A DNA stretch of 64,000 nt, from the NCBI GenBank assembly GCA_004802725.1, contig SGPM01000020.1, forward strand, positions 1 through 64,000. The letters run 5' to 3'. The position numbers and the translations under genes are program-made. Within the stretch, counting starts at the first letter, position 1. Each line of letters opens with the position of its first letter. This document shows positions 22,388 through 40,435 of this stretch, in pieces. The notes under the pieces are model-generated. The model was not told where the DNA came from. It searched no databases and was given only the letters and a program-made list of their open reading frames with translations. This DNA comes from Antrodiella citrinella. Lineage: Eukaryota > Basidiomycota > Agaricomycetes > Polyporales > Steccherinaceae.

Positions 22388-25300
22388 TGTCGCATCAGGA
22401 TCGCACTCTAAATACTCTCTGCAAGCAGCTCGAGAGCGACAAGATCAAGGAAAGGCAAGAGGCGGTCTCCACGCTTCGAGAAGCTTTTGCCAGCGACAAG
22501 GCGGTCTCATCAATGGATACGACAGCATGGAACAGAGTTTTCAGCAGTCTACAAGAAGCTTTCACAAAGGAGCTTCTAGCCTCCACGAAGAAGGGTGCAC
22601 TCCCAACCGCATCTACTGGCCCTGGTGCGACTGCTCTCAAACGACTCGGCGAGGTCGCCTCTACCATTCGCTGGCTCACAGAAAAGAGCGTCCACTCGTT
22701 CAATACAAAAGTGGCCGCACCGCTTTTGGAGCATCTGATCAAGTCCCTGAAGTACCGGTCGCGCTTACTGGACCCAGTCGCTGTTCATTACATCAAGGCA
22801 ATCAAGACCATTATCAGCTGCACTCGTCATTTGAGGCACCTCGAGTCGAAAGACACAGAACTGTGGTTGGAACTGTTGGAAACCGGCTTCAATGTGATAT
22901 TGGGAGACTCTCTGAGCAGAGTTTTGGATGAAATGGAGGATGGGGGGGAAGGTTCTCAGGATGAGGCTATGCTCGGCACACTTGGTACGGAGATGGACTC
23001 TGGGTCTGCGGAGGAAGAGGATGGAGGAACACCACGGCCGACGAACCCACGCAAACGCCGATTACCTGAACGTCGACTTGCTTCACGGTCTGCACCACCT
23101 GCTAAATCCCGCAAGGTCTCCGACCTGCGTTCAGTATCCTCAGAGCAGGTTGCGTTTGCATCTGTGCTTGCTACACTTTTGAAATCCGAAAACGCACCAC
23201 TGCTATCTCCTCTTCTATCTTCCGATGGTCCATCTCTGCCCGCTGCCATTCTTCACAGACTATCGCGGTTCCTTTCACAGTATCCGGGAGAATCGACACT
23301 GCATCACGACTACCTCCAATGTCTGTCTGGAACGTTATCCCACGTAGCCCTGAATCACAGGAAAGACGTCACCCTCTTCGCCAGGAGGACATGGAGCGGC
23401 TTAATTGGTATCTGGGGTACGAGGACACAAAGCCTGAAAGAAGAGTTGGTCGTTGTCCTCACTATCTTGTTTCCCTATCTCACGACGGAGCTGGGCTTCG
23501 AGAAATCAACTGGAGCTACGTATGAGGATGCTGTCAACAAACTATGGAGAGTCCTCATGAGCGAGGCAGAGAAACGCGGCGTTGATGGCCTGTCTTTGGA
23601 TTGTATCCGTCTTCAAGTCATCACGACCGACGAGGCCACCAAACACGGAGCTTTTATATCCAAGTCATTTCGTCACGGGTGGCACTTCGATTCAGGACAG
23701 GCTTTATCTTGGGCTATACTCTCGTTACAGACGGAGTGCGCAGAGAAGGTAATTCCGCGCGTCATCGTCTGCTTCTGGCCAAAACTCATTGTACTTGGCA
23801 GCTATTCATGCTATCTGAATCCATCGATTCTACAATAAACGACAGCGGAAAGCGAGTCAAGAGAGAAAACCCTATCACGTCGCTGCTCTCCTCCATCTCC
23901 TCGTCAGCTTCGTCCGGCGTCCGTGCTTATCGTCTGCAAGGTCTTCTGTTCTTTATCGACAGATACTGGGAAATATTACACGACGACTTGCGAAAGGTTG
24001 TGGTTAACACCTTGCAGCATTTCCTATCCCTGGATGATGCGCTAGTCCAATCGTGGACATTCTTATGTCTGGCTGCCATTGGCAACGCCGAGAGCTCCGC
24101 GAAAGCCACGAGCGTTACGTCTTCACAACAGTCGGTTCTCGAGGACAGCACTACATGGAATAACATATGGACACATGCCATGCGTCGAATCACAGTCCCA
24201 GCTGTATGCAGGGCCGCATGTCACGCATCCTATACCCTACTCTATCATTCACGGCTTCTGCTCACTCCTCAGCAGGTCCTTGTTGAGATCGAAACACTTG
24301 CCAAGGATCTCGACGTGCAGGGGCCGTCTTTTCCATATGACTCGGCATGTTCATTCCTTGTACTATGCATGCGCGTTGCAAGCCACGATGTACGGCTGTA
24401 CAGGATGCAGCTGGAGGAGAAAGTCTTGACGTGGCTTACCGATGTTTGGAGGCCTGGTGCCTTCTCCAAAGCCCGTATGTCTCTTCATACCGTGGAAGAT
24501 GTCCTCAGCGTCTTGGGCAGTATCTGTTGCGTTGCTAACAGCATTTCGGTGCTATGTCCCATGAAGCTTCCTGATTGTCCCATTGTGGCTGCTCTGGTCG
24601 AAGAGGATCGCTACACAGTCATACGCGACTACCTGCTTCATGCTCGTTTACCTGACACCAACAGTCTGCCCACTCACCGAAACCATAACTCTCTTTCACC
24701 AAGGATCTTGCCAAGTGCTTCATCGGTCGAAGATATTGGTTCCTCTTTCGAGAATCGAGAGCTGGTTCAGCCGCGCGGGAGGGAACGGCGGATTTCGGCG
24801 TTCCTACAGAAAACATTAGAGGATCTCTTCCAGCATTGGGACGTATCCCATTCCGTACGGCCGAGTGCCGAGAAGACACGGATGTCTCTGGACTTTGCTG
24901 TGATATCGTTGCTCTTCGAGGCAACACTGGTCACGAATGGTACTCGACCTAATCGAAGGGTGCAACAAGCCGCATACAAACTCCTATCTCTCGTCATGCC
25001 ACGAGTTACAGACTCCCTTTGGGTCGCGTCGGAGACCGCGCTGATTGTTGCCGTGCTAGAACCACTCGTTTTGGCTGAAGCACCCACTACGAGAATGAAT
25101 CAGTGGCATACACTATTGCCGGCTGGTGTAGGCAGTGGCGTCCCCCGAGAAGAGCTACAGGCGGCGGACCTTTGTTCTTCTGAGTCTACTCATGCGGTCC
25201 TTGCTCGACGGGCGCTCCAGAAAGCTGTCTTTCAAAATCCTGATGTAAGTCGTATCGAATACTCCTTCGTAAATATTTACTCACCGTGTTCATTCTAGGC

Positions 25301-28300
25301 GCAGGACATGGTCATCAAGATAACTGACATCTTACATTCTCTCTTGCAACGCATGTTAGCTGCTTCAACACCCCATGGGCAGGGACATCATATAGATGCC
25401 AGTGACGGAGACAACTTCGCTGCTATGGATACTGCTCGCGTCGCCGCCACTGGATTCGTGAGGACACACTTACTAGGTATGGAGGCTCATCAGCAGATAA
25501 TCAGTGTTTGCGTCACTTGCATTGCCGTGTTTCCCATCCTGGAGTCCACTTCAGGGGAGCCGACACGGGACAGAAAGTTGCTGAAACTCATTGAAACCTT
25601 CGAACTCGAGGACTGGTTGATGGTTGGGCCTGCGTTCATCGAGAACGTCAGACTGAAGACCTTACACCTCAGCACAGGCGACCTCACGACCGTACTGGAG
25701 AACATTGGGAATGTCTTGAAACATCGTTCCGCCAATGACAGTCCTGGTCAATTTCTTGTCATCGCTCTACTCCAGGCAACCATGCACATATGGATTGACA
25801 GCAAGGCTTTGTTGGGGTACATAGGACCTCTATGCTCGTGGTTATGCACACTTTTCACGAAGTCAGCTTTGAGGTCATGGACTTGTCGTGACCGTTTTGT
25901 ACAGTTTCTGGGATCGTATATTGAGGTCGATCCAGCACAGGCGGCCTGGGAAGGAATGGGGGACGAGCCACCGGAGCTGAAGCCGTCGGATATGCTGCCT
26001 ATCGTGGGCGAAGATCTGGACGTTCGAGTCCGATTCCGCGCTGCTGTGGCCAATGCCAGTTTGGTCCGCAATGCACATTCCTTGGGTTCCCAGCCAATGG
26101 ATGTCTATACAGGGATTAAAGCTCATACAAGCGTTGACGTTGATGAGTCGGTCGCAAATCTTCTTGTACGCGCGCTGCAGCTGATCTTAGATATTTTTAG
26201 GTTCGAGCATATCCTTACTCGCTTACTTTGCTTAGGCAATGTCATGATTGTGAGCTCTGCAGTGAGGCGCGGACCTCTGTGGCATCTCCTAGAGCTCTGT
26301 CTGCATAGCCATGTCTATGTACGACATGTTGAAACGATCCTGTCTGGTGTTGCCAGAAGGCTCAACATGTCGAGTTCGACCCTTTTCATGGCGTACGCGT
26401 CTCAGATTGCATACTCCCTGAAGAACACCGATCGGGATTTCCTCCAGCTTCCCTCACATCTTCTTGGGTACCGCGACAAGCGTGAATGCGCGGAGGCCAC
26501 ATTCTCTGCATTTACGCCAACAAACGTCCTTATGGGTAGCGATAGGGGCGACCAGACTCGAGGTCGTAACTTGTTCAAGTTGCACTGTCAGGCTACCAAG
26601 AAGACTCTTGCTGAAGGAATCGCGCAATGTTTCGCGGAGATAGTTGGCTACCAGGTCGTGTCTTTCGTTGACTCACACGATGCGTTAGAGCCCCTCACCG
26701 AGAAGTTGATAGTTATCACAAAGGACGTCCGCGATCAGTTCTTAGAAATGCTCCGCCAGCACGCTGACGGGATCGTGACCGCTATCTTGCGCACCCTAGG
26801 AGATCAGGACTTCTCTGAAGAAGGGCCGATAGCGGCTGCATTGCGAGATCAGGCCAGTGCGGACTCTTCCAACCACTTTCGGGCGCTGACGCGCTATCGG
26901 CACCTTCACGTATTCGAAGTCCACGAACCCAATCTGCCAGCTTTCCCGGCCACCGCCATTTTACGATCTCTCAACTGGCTCACACTCCAGGTCCCTTCGG
27001 TCAATCAACACGCCACCACATACCACATCCTACATCAACTATTCGCCGATATTGGCAAGTCACCCCTTGTAAACGAGCAGATCAGACTGCTCAGTGCCGT
27101 TTCCCTGTGGGCTTCCTTACACCACCACGACTTCCAGGACGCAACCATACTCAGGACTTTTGTGAACGGAGCTGCAAACATCTTGCCACAGCTTGATCTG
27201 GCCAGAACAGCACAATCGCTCCTAGAATGGGGCTTCTCTATATACCTTCGGTCCCGCACCGAAGAGCCACGTCTGGCAAGCATTTTGATACACGTCAGCT
27301 GTACTGCCTACGATTACTCCGTCAGCAGGTCAGCCGACGTTGCAACAATGGGTCGGGATATGCTACGCTGGGCGGAGGAACAGGCGAGGCGGCTATGGAA
27401 ATCGAGGGCCCTTATTCAACAAGTGACTCAAGCGCTGTCAGTCTGGCCTGCAGAGTTGTCCACAGATGTGCAGTCTCGAATGCCCGTGATTTCTGCCGGC
27501 GATGTCTCTGCAGTCTTGAACGATAGCCGTATCTCGTTCAACAAGTTCAGGCTGGTTCAAAGACTGCGAGACCTCGCCACCCAAGCTTCTGACGTCAACG
27601 CAGCCGACTTCTGGACGTTGAAATCATGCATTCCTGCGAAGTCTCTGATGTCAAGCTCCGACGTCGAGGCTTTCTGTGAGTACATTGTCTCTCACAAAGG
27701 CTTTGGCGGTGGTCTTGAGCTTGCCCATTCCAGTATGCATTCAGTACGCACAAGACATGTCAAAGGGATCAGGAAGGGAGACAAAGGGGCCCATCCGGCG
27801 AATGGCGAAGCTCATTCTGCACAACAGGCTATTGTTGTCTCACTTTTGGCGATCCTCGAGGAGCCATCTATATCCCAGGTTCAGCTTTCATACGCCACAC
27901 TCAGAGCATTGATGTCCGTATTACCTATGGATCGCACTGCTTGGCCTGGGGAGTACTATTCGGAGCTCCTTTTTCTCAAGGACTACTGTAGGGGTTTCAG
28001 TTCTCGGCCGCAACCCGATCTTCGTGACCTTGTAACCAATGGTGCATGGGTGGAAATTGCCTCCGACTTCCCCAACTGGACGGCCCGTGTTGCGCCGATC
28101 TTGAGCGATTTCCTGGCTACACACGAGCCATTCTATACGCCATTATTTTCCATTTTGCAGGCTCATCCCGGATTCGCGGAACAGGTGTTCCCCGTACTTG
28201 TCCATACAGCCTTGCAAATGGAACGCTCGGGCCAGGGGCCGCAAACAGGAACACGGATACGCGCAACAATCTCTACCTACTTCGAACGACTCCTGAGAGC

Positions 28301-31300
28301 GGACACGACGAGTGCGTCATGTCGCCGCACTATTGTCGATACTATTCTCCATTTGCGAAACTTCGTTCCTGCATCTTCCAAGGATCCAATGCGCAGCGAT
28401 GCGCTGTCTTACGACAAGTGGCTCGACGTCGACTTCGTTCTGTTGAGCAAAAATGCCATCGTTTGTGGAGCATACACCACTGCGGTACTCTTTCTTGAGC
28501 TAGCAGCAGAGTATAATGGCCTTTCTGGTACCACGCCGGAAACGGAGCAGATAATGTACGACATCTACAACCACATTGAAGAGCCCGATGGGTTCTACGG
28601 GATCGACACACACGACCTCCAGAACTTCTTGATGCAAAGGTTCCATCACGAGAAGCAATGGGACAAAGCGTTCCAATTCCATGGTGCAAACCTTGAAACA
28701 CGCTCATCCGGTTCTGTTGATGCTGAGGGTGTCTTACAGTCTCTACACGCATTTGGGTTTGACCATCTGGCCATGAGTACATTGCACGATGCGAATGCAG
28801 GCGCTACCCTGGACACTAGTGGAATGACTTACCAGCTTGGATGGCGAACAGAGAAGTGGGATTTGCCTGAACGGACAGGGGATGGCGACATCGGTTCGTC
28901 GTTGTACGTGGCATTGCGTGCAGTGTATAGGGAGCGAGACTCTCAGGTTGTTAGCAACACCCTTCGCCGTGCGTTGGCGAGCGAGATGGTCCAATTATCT
29001 CACCTAGGGTCGGAGTCTGTCACAGACATCAGACAGATACTGCAAAACTTGATGTGTCTTCACCAAGTTACACAATGGAATGCGACGACCTCACAGCCAG
29101 ATTGGCTCAAGCTCGATCTCTGCAAGATGATCGCTATCGACGATGCATTTGAGTACGGATCTCGATCTCTGTAATACACCTCGCCCATCTGACTGCTGAG
29201 ACTACAGATTTCATGATCTGGAGGCCATCGTGGCTGTCCGAGTCTCCCTATTGCGCTCTGCTCTACAGAAAGAGCAACGCGAACAGATTGGTGATATGCT
29301 CTCCCCGTTGTCGCAAACCCTCAGGAAAGCCCAGACTGCTTGTCTATTGCGTTTATCGCAAGCAGCTCGCGATGCCAACCAAACACAGATAGCTATGAAT
29401 TCGATTGTCCGTGCCCAACAGCTGAGCACAGAGAACACTTTTGACGTCTCAGAAGAGTTTTCTGAAGTCATATGGCTCATGAAAGAGCCAAAGCTGGCTG
29501 TTCAGTACTTAGGGCAGCTTCTGGGCTATCGACTTGGATCCAGTCCCCCGAGCAAAGCGGTGGAGAGCATGCGTACAGCATCGACTCTAGCAAAACTGGT
29601 CAGTATATCCGTGCGTACCTGATGTAGCAAAGCTAATCAAACTTGTACCTTCAGGGAAGATGGTCGTCCGAAGCCAGTTTGGAGAAGCCTGCGGATATAG
29701 CATCCAAGTACTTCGGTCCCGCCGCAGAGTTTGCTACTTCTCATTCGGATCAGTCTCAAGCCACAGAACGTGCGGCGATCTATCATCACTACGCGATGTT
29801 CTCGGAGCGCCAGTATCACGGAATCACTAAATCGTCCGACGCTTTGAAATTACAGTTTCTGCAGGAACGCAAGAATCACGAAATTCAGCGGCGGCGCGAA
29901 GAACTCAGTAAGATGAACAAGAGGACACAAACCGAACTTGACCTATACAAGGCGGCCCATGCAGACATCGTGAAAGCAGGTAAAACCTTGGATGAAGACA
30001 AACGGCAATTTCAAGAACACATCGACACGCGTGACGCGTCACTTACCAACGCCATCGAAATGTACTCCAGGTCTTTGGAAGTCTCCGACGACTTTGACGA
30101 TGACTCGGCGATACGTCTTTGTTCTTTGTGGTTCGCCAACTTCGAGTACAGGAGTGGGAACTTCCAACAAGGAGTTGCGGATGCTCTGCATCGCGTCCCG
30201 TCGCGCAAATTCGTCTTCCTGGCGCACCAGCTTACGGCTCGCATATTGGACAAGGCATCCTCTTCTAACAGAATTGACCAAAAGAATCTCCAGCAGCTCG
30301 TCATTCGCATGTGTCGTGAGCACCCGTTCCACAGTCTATACCAGGTCTGGTGCTTGCTTTCGGAGCGCGAGTCTTTACCCTCGTCCTCGTCTTCGTCTTC
30401 GTCTCGCAGGAAGTCGAGGATGGAACCGGAAGCACCGGCGTCACAAATTCTTCGCGCTAATGCTGCAGTGAGCATCTTTGACAAACTACGTGGTGACGGT
30501 GATTTCTCCAAGTGCGTCCGCGATGTCGAGGAAATCTGCCGTGCGTCTCTAGAGTGGGCGTCGTATCCGATTAAGGACAGCCCTAAGTACAAAGAAAACA
30601 AGCCGGTACATAAGGTGCCAGAACAACTGGGTATCCTCAAGATGCATAACTTGAAAGTCCCAGTCATCACTGCCCCTACGCCGGTTGACCCTACTCTTCT
30701 CTACGATCGATGCATTTGGATCGAGTCTTACGAGAAGGAGTTCTCCCTTGCTGGAGGCGTGAATCTCCCGAAGATCTCCGTATGCAACGGCAGCGACGGA
30801 GTCAAGTACAAGCAACTCGTAAGTTCATGCGTCCATGGCATCGTGCGCCTTGACTGACAGCGGCTTAGTTCAAAGGTGAAGGCAAGGATGATCTCCGACA
30901 AGATGCGGTGATGGAGCAAGTCTTTGAGCTAGTCAACATCATCTTACGCCGCGACAGAGACACTCGGAAGAGGAATCTGAGTGTCAGGAGCTACAAAGTC
31001 GTACCTTTGTCGTCTCAGGCTGGACTCTTGGAGTTTGTCGTGAACACATCTCCCTTAAAAAGTTTCTTGGACAAGGCACATCCGAAGTTCGCTTTGTTCT
31101 CTGGCATTTAAAAGGACCCGAACTGACTCTGTTATCAATAGATATTACCCGAAGGACTGGAGTGGACGCAAGATAGGCGATGAGTTGAGAGCATTCGAAA
31201 AAGCTAATAGGACCCATCCAGATGTGTTGGCAATGGTGCAGGAGAAGTACCTCGGGTACATCGAACACTTCCACCCCGTGATGCGGCATTACTTCACCGA

Positions 31301-32069
31301 CAGACACAAGTCGCCTATGTACTGGTTCCAGATGCGTCTCAACTATCAACGCAGTGTCGCGACGACCTCTATCGTCGGACACATCCTGGGCCTCGGCGAC
31401 CGACACACCTCGAACATCCTGATGGACAATAGTACGGGAGAGGTCGTCCATATCGACTTGGGAATCGCGTTCGATCAAGGAAAGATGCTCCAAATACCGG
31501 AACGTGTGCCATTCCGCCTGACGAGGGATATGGTCGACGGGCTGGGAACATCGGGTACTCAAGGCGTGTTCCAGCGGTGTGCCGAGGAAACTTTGCGAGT
31601 ATTGAGAGCAGGCTCTGGCGTCATCCTGACTGTGCTGGAAGTGTTCAAGTATGATCCACTGCATTCCTGGTAAGTCATCGTTCTATTGGGTGTTTTCGGC
31701 CAGCTCTAACACATGGATGCAGGACTGCGAGCGAGATCAAAGTGATGCGGGTGCAGGGCACGGGTGAGACTGTACAACCTCTCACTGGGCACCTCACGGA
31801 GGAAGCGGTGCGGTATGCGTTCGGCATAGACATGAGAAGCACCTTGGCGGACGAGCATGCGGATCGCGCTCTCAATGCCGTCAGCCGGAAGCTGGATAAG
31901 TCCATGACGGTAGAATACACAGTCAACGAGCTGATTGCTGAAGCGACGGACATCAGGAACGTCTCGAACATGTTTGCAGGTACGTATTCAATGATTCTCC
32001 GTGTCTTTCAGTTACGACAGAATATGGAGATTTACGACGTTTTTTTCAGGATGGGGCCCGCACTACTGA
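22388..32069 (+). CDS. TEL1: TEL1/ATM-type PI3K-like checkpoint kinase
   Basis: Nuclear Ser/Thr kinase activated at double-strand breaks and short telomeres through the MRN complex; phosphorylates SQ/TQ targets. The start at 22388 puts a TAN motif (LESDKIKERQEAVSTL) at residues 12-30, specific for Tel1/ATM. Introns are near 23749-23801, 25244-25299, 29171-29206, 29600-29654, 30820-30869, 31098-31140, 31671-31722 and 31980-32049. Most of the protein is helical HEAT repeats. A FAT region includes the block near 29650-30700 with EKPADIASKYFGPAAEF. The kinase domain follows: FKGEGKDDLRQDAVMEQVF, the catalytic loop HILGLGDRHTSNIL and metal-binding VVHIDLGIAFDQG, and then PFRLTRDMVDGLG. The FATC ends NVSNMFAGWGPHY. 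Length is roughly 3,090 residues, in the family range. A Ser run near 30380 is encoded by a TCG/TCT repeat. All catalytic residues seem intact. Confidence 0.95.
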
Positions 32070-32922
32070 TACCCACATGGATATGATATCGACATCGAAT
32101 GATCTAAAGGACCCTTACATATGTACCATTTTTCGACGCAGCATAATTTATGACTTGCTTTCTTTGTAACGTAAACAAAGGACAGATAATCGTGGCCTAC
32201 CAAACTACAACGTCATCAAGGCCTTCATGTACTGTACAGTGACATAACATCAGCTCCCCACCCACACAGCCAACGTACAAGTGTCCGAAAGGAATAATAT
32301 GGAAAAACGGAGGGTCGAGGATGGTAGAGTCAATAATCTACAGCGTCGACCCAATATACACAGCGTTGTGCGCGCACACATCTACACGCGGATTGTCGGT
32401 ACTACCGCACTTCATTATTTACAGAGGTCACCACCCTGGGTGACAAAGAATTCGAAGAGGAGGGAGAGGTCACTGGTATCCTGGAAATCAATCAGGTGGT
32501 ATGACTCTTTGGGATGGGAATATGAGGTATGGGAATGCGCAGGCGACAAGGTCGTGGGATCGGGACGGTGTGGGCGTGTGGGCTGAGATGCTTCAGGGTT
32601 TTCTTGAAAAAGAGATACTATGGCTGACAACAATGCAGGCGAATGTAACAGAATATTAACGTGGAGAGGAGTCGGTGGGGACATTGATGAGACCGAGGAG
32701 TGCGAGGGGATGTCGAAATAGTGTGGAACGGGGATGCGAGATTGAGCACGGGAACGAAAAGCTGGCCAAAGAAGTGTGAAGAATGGAGGTTGGGAGGACA
32801 GAGGATAGGGTAAGAAGGGTTCCGGAGAATGATATAAGTCATCAAAAGGTCAGAGGCATAGATCGTCCATGAATGTAAGCAACCGGAGGAGAGCCCAAGC
32901 ACCAGGCGTTGAGGAAGTCTCA
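32070..32922. other. convergent 3' intergenic region
   Basis: About 850 bp between TEL1 (+) and the two-kinase gene (-). Only short frames with no resemblance to known proteins. No repeat or RNA gene seen. Confidence 0.4.
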
Positions 32923-36893
<3,971 letters not shown>

Positions 36894-37262
36894 GAGTAAC
36901 GAGTGAGCTGAATTCCACCGACTTGGAATTGAAAGGATATGTTGAAGACACTGCCACGAGAACTACCGGCAGCTTCCTCATCTTCAGATGCGCCCACACG
37001 TCAAAAGTTTCTTCCATTCTCGAATCACGGCGTGTCTGGACCACAACGAGAACAGAGTGTCAACGACAAAGTTGTTTGATTTTCTGGAGAAGAACTAGCA
37101 GAAAGCAAGGCTCAGACTCAGAGTCACCGTTGATTTCAGAGTCGCACCGACTCGCACCGTGACGACGCAAAGGTCCTCTGGTCTGACAAAATATTACGTA
37201 GTGCATATCTTTTGAAGCGCCGAATACAGCTACCCAATATCATGCATCCTGGTCAAGACAAC

Positions 37263-39810
37263 CTAAGATTCTGGAGAGCCCCACTGGGCAACTAGAGTCT
37301 CGCCCTTGTCCTCCGGATCCACCGCGAAAACTTGAATGGGTATCCGATCAGATACGCCATAGCCGGAGTTGTATTCAAGGAGATTGACGGTCTGCGAGTC
37401 GTCCGTCTGAATCTCGTACGACGGCTTGATACCCAGATCGTCCTCGCCTCTGACGACGCGGTATTGGTAAGGCTTGTCTTTGAGGACACGGGGGAATTTA
37501 ACCGCATCGATGTAGTTTGGTGGGTTACCGCGAGTCCATCGAGGTTTGTGAGTTTCGACCATGCTCCGCCATTGGGAACTAGAGATTGAGGGATTTGCAG
37601 CACCGGCCTGGCGCATAGATGAAATTATTGTTGTCTGCCGAGGTTCTTCGTGCGTCATTAGTGTTTCCGGAGCGCTGTTCAAGTATCTCATTGACGATTG
37701 GGCTGCGGAGACTATCGAAAGGCCTTATTAGCAACCGCATGAGACCGCTCGATTGTTACATACCGCTCTGCGAACCTCCAGCAACGAAGCGTCGTAGGGA
37801 TCTGAGTACCTCGGATGCTGAAGGCCGCGAAGATGGTTCATGTACCCAGCAACTTTCCACGAGAGTCCACAGACCATCCTCAGTCAACTCTGGTGGACGA
37901 AGAGGTCTGTCGTGTTTGTAAAACACAGTGGGATACAGAATACGCTCCGGAAGTTGACCAAAGGGAATTTGGCCGCTAAATATCTACAGAAGAATCTCAG
38001 ATGTATGCCGCTCGTGTCAAGGCACTACTTACCTCCCAGATGGTGATACCCAAACTGTAGACATCCGATGCTTTGTTGGACATCTTGCCATCGAGACACT
38101 CTGGTGCCATCCATCGCAAGGTTCCTTGGGTTGCGCCATCGGTTCTACTGCGGCTGTGTGCAGTCCGTGTGCGAAAATCATCCAAGGCGAGAGACAGACC
38201 GAAGTCGGTCAATACAGCGTGGTGGTCGTCTCCGACTAGAACATTGACCTGGCAGACATCAGTCTTGATCGTTAGCTATATGGTAGGTCACTTACCCCTT
38301 TTAAGTCTGCATGGACAATATTCTTGTAGTGGAGGTACGACAATCCTGCAACAATGTCGTACGACTGGTAATGTCAGAATAGTCGAACTCTCCTTATACG
38401 AGGAATTGATAACATACAAGGTCGATCTTGCTTGCACCTGGAGTACCCTTGAGATAGCTGCAGACATTGCCGAACTTGCAGTGACGCATGACGAGGAATG
38501 GCTGCAAATAGCATGGAGTTGATATCCGCTGCCGACACGAGATAAAAGCACATACTGTAGTGGCTTCTAGACACGCGCCATATAGGCTGAGCACGTTGGG
38601 ATGCTGCAAGCGGGACCTACAGGCCATCGGGCCTGTCAGAGTAAGACACCAATCAATGCTAACCAAGTTCATACCATATAGCAACCTCTTTGAGCATCAT
38701 CTGAGATGACTTGTTAGTACGACCCGAACAAATATGCGATATATACCATGTCTCTCACCTTCCTGTCCGCCTCGGAGAGCGCTCGTGCATCCTCAACGTG
38801 CATCTGTTTGATAGCCACGACCTGTGCGAACATTGGTTCAATGGTTGACCAGGAATAACAGCCGAAGATGATACTCACTGCACCATTCCACTCGCCCTTG
38901 TAAATTTTGCCAAATGATCCCTGACCTATAAGGTCTTGAGCGTCGAAATCGATCTCGAGGCTGCTAAGAACCCAGTCCGCCGAGATTGGACCAGGCTTGC
39001 CACGAGAAAATCTTTGAAGGGCGTTAGATGCACTACGCAGGAAGACATCTTCTGGGGTACGATCGCGGGACTTGTCTTGTACATGCTGCGACCGAAACAC
39101 TGTCTTGAGATGACCTTCATAGAAAGACCGACGCATGCACCTTTTCTATAGCGACGAGCAGGTCCTCAATCCGTCTGTGCACGCCGCTCTGATCTTGTAT
39201 TGCATTCAAGATGCGTTGATCATTCGCGGAAAGTTGTTCCAATTGCCCAGAAAGAACCGCTTGATCACGTTCCTGTGCAGCGGTAAGTTCGCTCCTAAAG
39301 CGTGCGCCGTCGAGGTGAGCAACCATCTAAACAAATAATATCAGGTCTGAACGAGACTAATGACAATGCGGGAGTTACGTTGAACATCTGGAAGACATCT
39401 GCAATCCTGGCCTGAGCCACGCCAATCTGACTATCTATCTTGTCTTGGTTGAAAATCGACCACATAAAACCTTTCTTCTGGAGGTTCTCAATAATATCCT
39501 TCACACTTTGACAAGCTCTAAACGTCAAGACAGTGCATTAGATTGAGCACATGAACAGAGATCGCAGGACGTACGCTTCGACGGCGCGAGCCTCATTCAA
39601 AGTAGGATTCAAGGCATTGGGTGCTGCTTGAATGTGCTCCGCGATCTGCTCGATCAAATCCCTACATCGCTCCAAGAGAACACGGACTTGTTCGCGTCTT
39701 CTTTCCACACTTCCATACAAATCATACGCAGTTTTCAAGACTGTACATGCGGTACTGAGGATACCAGGAACTGTGATGGCAACTCCAGCTATGACTGCGA
39801 TTTCTGCCAT
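37263..39810 (-). CDS. predicted MLKL-like helical domain + TKL kinase with C-terminal extension
   Basis: Tandem paralogue of the gene downstream at 36893-32923, same strand and same exon phases. It starts at 39810 (MAEIAVIAGVAITVPGILS); an in-frame ATG at 39858 is possible. Residues 1-125 form a helical bundle (RRREQVRVLLERCRDLIEQI; KKGFMWSIFNQDKIDSQI), and 126-187 a coiled brace. The TKL kinase is at about 240-500: GQGSFGKIYKGEWNGA, VVAIKQM (lysine 261), KEVAIW (helix C glutamate), HPNVLSLYGACLEATT, HADLKGVNVLVGDD, TDFGLSLA, GTLRWMAPECLDG. All catalytic residues appear present, so it is likely active. A last intron (about 37764-37713) with a good branch site (GCTAATA) joins an extension of about 145 residues (PPNYIDAVKFPRVL... 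QWGSPES) that I do not recognise. By analogy with MLKL the helical domain may act on membranes or oligomerise; that is inference. Confidence 0.7.
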
Positions 39811-40435
39811 GGCTGCTGGCACTAGGGTCTGGGGGAGAGCAGGAGAAGGGTGCTGCAAGCAACATGAGGAGACCGCTTCTTAAGACGCGCTCAAACGTCG
39901 AAGGGTTCTCAGACATGTTCGTGTCAAACCTTGATGAGCGTCTTATGTGGACATTTGCATGCATTGTCGACAGCAGTGATTATGAACCGAGAACACGCTT
40001 CAGAACATGGATAACGTTGATATCATGAAATGACGTGCGTACATTGTATCCATGATATTCAACGGTCGAGGACTTGTCAATGGCAGCTGCTCGGCGGAAG
40101 TTCCGGCTTTTCATGCAGACAAGTTGATTGTTGCGGAAGTCGTGACCAACCGAATTTGCTATAGGTAAACCAAACTTCCAAGGTATGTAGCGCTGCAACT
40201 TCAAGCTTCAAAGACGGCTGAGATTCATATGGGAGAGATTGCGGAGATTATCTTAGATTAGGCGTCTTCACCAGCTCGTATTTGAATGTCGCCGGATGAC
40301 GGTGTTTTCATCATCTGTCCTCTTGTTTTTGGTCCAAGTCGATAACCCACATGATTGACTTCCTGTGATCTTTGTTCTTGAATGCCATGGATACTTGATA
40401 CAGCATCATATACAACGCCAAAATTCCATCTTGGC
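39811..40435. other. intergenic region
   Basis: Between the start of the upstream MLKL-like kinase gene and the RAD9 stop codon. One 74-codon minus-strand frame at 40204-39980 has no recognisable features. Holds the kinase gene promoter. Confidence 0.35.

Noticed and set aside
30378..30412. TCG/TCT repeat
   Set aside because: A codon repeat encoding serines inside TEL1, not an intergenic microsatellite or regulatory element.
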